This document shows, piece by piece, positions 5,300-7,773 of a stretch of DNA of 7,773 bases. The stretch comes from Marinilabiliales bacterium (GTDB lineage Bacteria; Bacteroidota; Bacteroidia; Bacteroidales; BM523): NCBI GenBank assembly GCA_002869425.1, contig PKSZ01000673.1, forward strand, positions 9,830-17,602. Direction: 5' to 3'. The notes under the pieces were generated by a model that was given only the letters and a program-made list of their open reading frames with translations, had not been told where the DNA came from and did not search any database. A program made the translations under genes and the position numbers. The first letter of the stretch is position 1, and each line of letters opens with the position of its first letter.

Positions 5300-7773
5300 A
5301 AGTGATTCACCATTAGACCAAAGATATGTATATGGAGTAGATCCTCCTGATGCCAGAACTGTAGCTGTTCCATCACAAACACCATAGCAAGTAGCATTTG
5401 TGCTTGCAGAAATACTTGCTGATAAAGCTGCTGAACCTGAATTTACTGTTCCGCTTGCTGTTGCTTCACAACCAGCATCATCTGTTACCGTAACAGTATA
5501 AGTACCTGCGCAAAGCGATGAAACAGTTTGCGAAGTTTCTCCGGTTCTGAATGTTAATTCCCAGCTATTTAGAGTACCTCCTTCTGATGAACAAGTTATA
5601 GATAACTGCCATGTTCCGTTGGCTGCCTGACCGTTGTGGTAAGTTGCAAAATCACCCATGGGGATAAATGTTCCTGTATAAGGAGCAGTTCCTCCTGAGA
5701 TAGCACCATCAGCACCTGTCATGTTAAAGCATGTATTTGTGTAATTATCTGCGTTTCCACCAATACCTCCAGTTAATTGAACGGATGTTCCTAGTGGAGA
5801 AATTAATGAAATATCTGTAATTCTGGATAATCTAGCATGTGTAATGTCAAGACAAATACCATCAACAGCATATGCCACACCGTCAAGGTTACCAAGACCA
5901 GTGACATTCAAATCGTATGTGGTAGTTGTTCCTGCTCCACATGTACCGGTACCTCCAGGGCTAAATGTCTGAGTTGCAGTTCCTGTTATATCCCATACAT
6001 ATGAGAATGGAGATGTGCCATTGGTTACATTGGCTGTAACACTACCATCACATGCTCCTGCAGATGTTTCATCTGTAGCAGTAACACTTACTGTTGGAGG
6101 TGTTGTAACAGTAATATAGTTATTGATAAAGTAAGTATCTGTTCCTTGTGCATTTGTAACTTCCAGAGTTACTCTGTAGCTTCCTGCAGTATTGTATACA
6201 ACTGTAGGATTCTGATCCGTACTTGTGGCTGGTGTACCTCCATCGAAAGTCCAGCTCCATGCTGTTGGTGTTCCTGTGCTAAGGTCGCTGAATACAACAG
6301 AACCACCTTCGCATACTGTTGTTGGCGTACCTTCAAAGTCTGCAACCGGAGGAGCAGATGCTGTAATACAGAATTGAGTGGCTTCTTCATTTGTAAACTC
6401 ACCACCACCTGTAACATAAGCTTCAGAAGTTGTTGTATTTGTTAGATCGTATGAACCGTTTCCATAGCCACAGCAAATTCCATCACTATAAGCATCGAAA
6501 ATTGTAAAAGTATAGCAACCTTCTCCTAAACAAACAGATTCAGTATAAGTAGTTGTATTGCCATATCCACTACCTGCGATAACAATTTCGCTTGTTGCAT
6601 CATCTGTTATCTGCCAGCTGGTTTCACTTCCATAATCATCAGTTGTCAAAGAAAGCTCAACAATGTTGTAATCGCCAACAACTTCATAATCGATAGATAG
6701 TACATCGTTTGTTGTATTTTCGTCAGTACTTCCGTTTGGAGAAGAAACAGAGGTTTCAAATGTGTGATTTCCCTGTGTTAGCGTGATTGTAGCAAAAGTA
6801 ACAACATCTGTTTCCCCGGAAGCAAGGTTGCCTGACCAGTTTGATGTTACAGGAGTTCCACCGTCAATAGAATAAGAAACAACTGCACTTGTTAAGTTGT
6901 CAGTACCTCTATTTTTAATGGTAACTGTTGGAGTAACATCCTGAATATCGCAATATCTTCCTGTTGGTTCTGAAACTTGCAGCATTTGAGCATCTAGAGC
7001 AACTGTAGGTGCATTAGGATCATATCCCTGAAGCGTTAGCGGAGCTGAACTACTTGTGTCCAGCCAGTCTTTTAGTTGAGTGTCAGATGTTCCTCCTCTG
7101 TCCCATGACATTGAGAGTTTACCATACCAGTCAGAGTCTGTATTTCCACAAGCAGCGTAACCTCCATGTAATTGACCGATAATTAAATGATTTTGATCAA
7201 AAAGAGCAGATCCTGATGATCCTCCTTCAGTTGTTGTCAATTCATCCCATGATACAATCTGCCAGTGTGAGTCTGCGACACCGCTGCCACCTAAATATGT
7301 GTCGGAAACAGGAGAATCATAGTCAATTGAAAACTTTTTGATATCTCCTGATGGGTGATGAATGCCTCTTGTTTCTGTTGCAGCAACATCTTCACGGTTC
7401 CATCCTGCATAAAATACATTGTAAGAGGCTGGTGGTGTAGAATTCATTTCAACAAGACAAAAATCTGAATCTGCATTTCTGGCTCTGAGTACAGCACCGG
7501 ATATATCATCATAAGCAGGTGAAGATCCAGGGTTAGTACAAGTTGAGCTTTCCCAGTTAAACCAGAAAATCCAGCTTGATGGATCACTGTAACAGTGATC
7601 TGCTGTTAATACATATGGTGTGCCATCTTCTGCAGTGTTGTTTATCAGTGTACCGGTACAAAAACCACTGGAACCGGAAACCAGCATACATACAGAACTG
7701 ATCTCATCTTCCCATCCCACTGCATCAGGACATGCAACATTCATATTACATGAACAAGAACTGCCAAAAGCTT
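5297..7773 (-). CDS. Large secreted S1 protease (lysyl-endopeptidase-like), 5' end beyond window, ends at an internal TAA
   Basis: The frame is open to the right edge, so the signal peptide and any propeptide lie outside; the mature domain begins near CNMNVACPDA. Numbering is from the Met at 7744. Residues 1-232 are a chymotrypsin-fold protease like Achromobacter lysyl endopeptidase: H50 in LTADHCY, D94 in ADSDFCLVEM and S177 in EGGSSGSALF, followed by GQLHGG (190-195) and SDWYG (204-208). Residues 243-355 are a CARDB-like Ig domain. Residues 357-463 form a Bacteroidota beta module with GCYTFTIFDAYSDGICCGYG. A PKD domain spans 466-547. Residues 548-770 are SprB repeat 1, interrupted by a P domain. 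From 771 repeat 2 begins, and it stops mid-repeat at NGESL. It was probably an extracellular protease exported by T9SS, but this fragment lacks the sorting domain. The protease family is secure; whether the product is functional is doubtful. Confidence 0.9.
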   Translation of the reverse strand, partial: AFGSSCSCNMNVACPDAVGWEDEISSVCMLVSGSSGFCTGTLINNTAEDGTPYVLTADHCYSDPSSWIFWFNWESSTCTNPGSSPAYDDISGAVLRARNADSDFCLVEMNSTPPASYNVFYAGWNREDVAATETRGIHHPSGDIKKFSIDYDSPVSDTYLGGSGVADSHWQIVSWDELTTTEGGSSGSALFDQNHLIIGQLHGGYAACGNTDSDWYGKLSMSWDRGGTSDTQLKDWLDTSSSAPLTLQGYDPNAPTVALDAQMLQVSEPTGRYCDIQDVTPTVTIKNRGTDNLTSAVVSYSIDGGTPVTSNWSGNLASGETDVVTFATITLTQGNHTFETSVSSPNGSTDENTTNDVLSIDYEVVGDYNIVELSLTTDDYGSETSWQITDDATSEIVIAGSGYGNTTTYTESVCLGEGCYTFTIFDAYSDGICCGYGNGSYDLTNTTTSEAYVTGGGEFTNEEATQFCITASAPPVADFEGTPTTVCEGGSVVFSDLSTGTPTAWSWTFDGGTPATSTDQNPTVVYNTAGSYRVTLEVTNAQGTDTYFINNYITVTTPPTVSVTATDETSAGACDGSVTANVTNGTSPFSYVWDITGTATQTFSPGGTGTCGAGTTTTYDLNVTGLGNLDGVAYAVDGICLDITHARLSRITDISLISPLGTSVQLTGGIGGNADNYTNTCFNMTGADGAISGGTAPYTGTFIPMGDFATYHNGQAANGTWQLSITCSSEGGTLNSWELTFRTGETSQTVSSLCAGTYTVTVTDDAGCEATASGTVNSGSAALSASISASTNATCYGVCDGTATVLASGGSTPYTYLWSNGESL
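5546..5989 (-). other. Proprotein-convertase P domain nested within SprB repeat 1
   Basis: Residues about 586-733 match the P/Homo B domain. The sequence runs from TYDLNVTGLGNLDGVAYAV through the core strand DITHARLSRITDISLISPLG to NGTWQLSITCSSEGGTLNSW and ELTF. The Asp-rich DISLISP, the NGTW and the LNSWELTF closing strand are diagnostic. Four Cys (about 602, 631, 672, 718) could pair. On both sides the sequence is SprB repeat: SPFSYVWD before it and GETSQTVSSLCAGTYTVTVTD after it. Confidence 0.85.
6104..6349 (-). other. PKD domain
   Basis: Residues 466-547 read PPVADFEGTP, then VCEGGSVVFSDLSTG, then the hallmark WSWTFDGG, and close with YNTAGSYRVTLEVTNAQG. PKD domains are beta-sandwich spacers common in T9SS cargo. 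It separates the Cys/Gly-rich module from the SprB array. Confidence 0.92.
6356..6676 (-). other. Cys/Gly-rich beta module found in Bacteroidota secreted proteins
   Basis: Residues 357-463 start with NIVELSLTTDDYGSETSWQI and include CLGEGCYTFTIFDAYSDGIC followed by CGYGNGSYDL. The family is recognisable from other secreted Bacteroidota proteins, with D-x-x-S/G-D-G-I-C and paired cysteines, but I cannot give it a firm domain name or function. Binding of a metal ion by the Asp-rich loop is possible and not shown. Confidence 0.6.
6680..7018 (-). other. CARDB-like Ig domain
   Basis: Residues 243-355 include VTPTVTIKNRGTDNLTSAVV, then VSYSIDGGTPV, the GNLASGETDVVTF turn, and NHTFETSVSSPNGSTDENTTN. 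This order (unequal-partner phrase, Ser-Ile-Asp-Gly, gly-rich turn, then DENxxND) is typical of CARDB-type domains following secreted proteases. Its likely role is as a spacer or in adhesion. Confidence 0.7.

Larger units (their letters stand above)
3434..5434 (-). repeat. Tandem array of nine contiguous SprB-type repeats (repeats 2-10)
   Basis: The units of 70-77 residues follow a shared plan: a leading C-x-G or CDG segment, TGG or NGG, then Y-x-W, then L-x-AGxYxVTxTDxxxC, closing in EP or a similar pair. Boundaries are repeat 2 at 5204-5434 (contains the stop), 3 at 4976-5203, 4 at 4748-4975, 5 at 4526-4747, 6 at 4301-4525, 7 at 4091-4300, 8 at 3869-4090, 9 at 3659-3868 and 10 at 3434-3658. 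Repeats 3 and 4 are close relatives (CDGSIEV, LIENLCAGTY, CTAELS). Repeats 7-9 form a shorter class with PxALxAG. Repeat 1 lies just upstream and is split by a P domain. SprB repeats are known from the Flavobacterium gliding adhesin and many T9SS cargo proteins; a spacing or adhesive role here is inference. Confidence 0.88.

Noticed and set aside
5280..5310. Frameshift as the cause of the break in the large gene
   Set aside because: Both sides are in the same frame and repeat 2 keeps the exact spacing seen in other repeats, so no base is gained or lost.
3434..5434. Regularly spaced repeats resembling a CRISPR or satellite array
   Set aside because: Units are 210-231 bases, diverged, and encode SprB domains in one frame; there are no short identical repeats with unique spacers.
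6146..6445. Cys-rich frame of about 100 codons on the plus strand
   Set aside because: It lies opposite the PKD domain and Cys/Gly-rich module; its composition is a by-product of their codon use.

Overview
The window comes from an AT-rich Bacteroidota chromosome, most likely a marine or anaerobic member of Bacteroidia. The evidence is a 286-residue primary sigma factor that lacks region 1.1 and has the phylum's [10 protein letters not shown] start, together with a giant secreted protein that ends in a type IX secretion (T9SS) sorting domain and carries SprB-type repeats. The species cannot be fixed from the sequence.

Layout. Positions 1-563 (minus strand) hold the first 187 codons of dapF, diaminopimelate epimerase, which runs off the left edge. 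A 131-bp divergent spacer follows. Next come two plus-strand housekeeping genes: a Do/DegQ-type periplasmic serine protease (695-2122) and the primary sigma factor rpoD (2226-3086). The 103-bp gap between them holds a candidate promoter and a small inverted repeat. Positions 3087-3181 are a convergent spacer with a strong bidirectional terminator and a weaker second hairpin. The rest of the window (3182-7773, minus strand) is one very large secreted-protein gene whose 5' end lies beyond the right edge. From N to C terminus it encodes a lysyl-endopeptidase-like S1 protease, a CARDB-like Ig domain, a Cys/Gly-rich beta module, a PKD domain, ten SprB-type repeats (the first with a P domain nested inside it) and a T9SS type A sorting domain.

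The main anomaly is a single in-frame TAA at 5297-5299 that divides this large gene. The reading frame stays open for 704 codons after it. The stop lies exactly where a neighbouring repeat has Gln, so one CAA-to-TAA change, or a base-call error, explains it. The truncated product would keep the protease but lose the export signal. I therefore treat 5297-7773 as the translated 5' part and 3182-5296 as its orphaned 3' part.

The genes form no single pathway. dapF serves lysine and peptidoglycan precursor synthesis, the Do protease handles envelope protein quality control, rpoD drives housekeeping transcription, and the large protein is probably an extracellular or cell-surface protease. I found no CRISPR array, mobile element, RNA gene or clearly new defence or biosynthetic system. 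The points most worth a second look are the nonsense codon, the P domain nested inside a SprB repeat, and the mosaic relationship among the SprB repeats.
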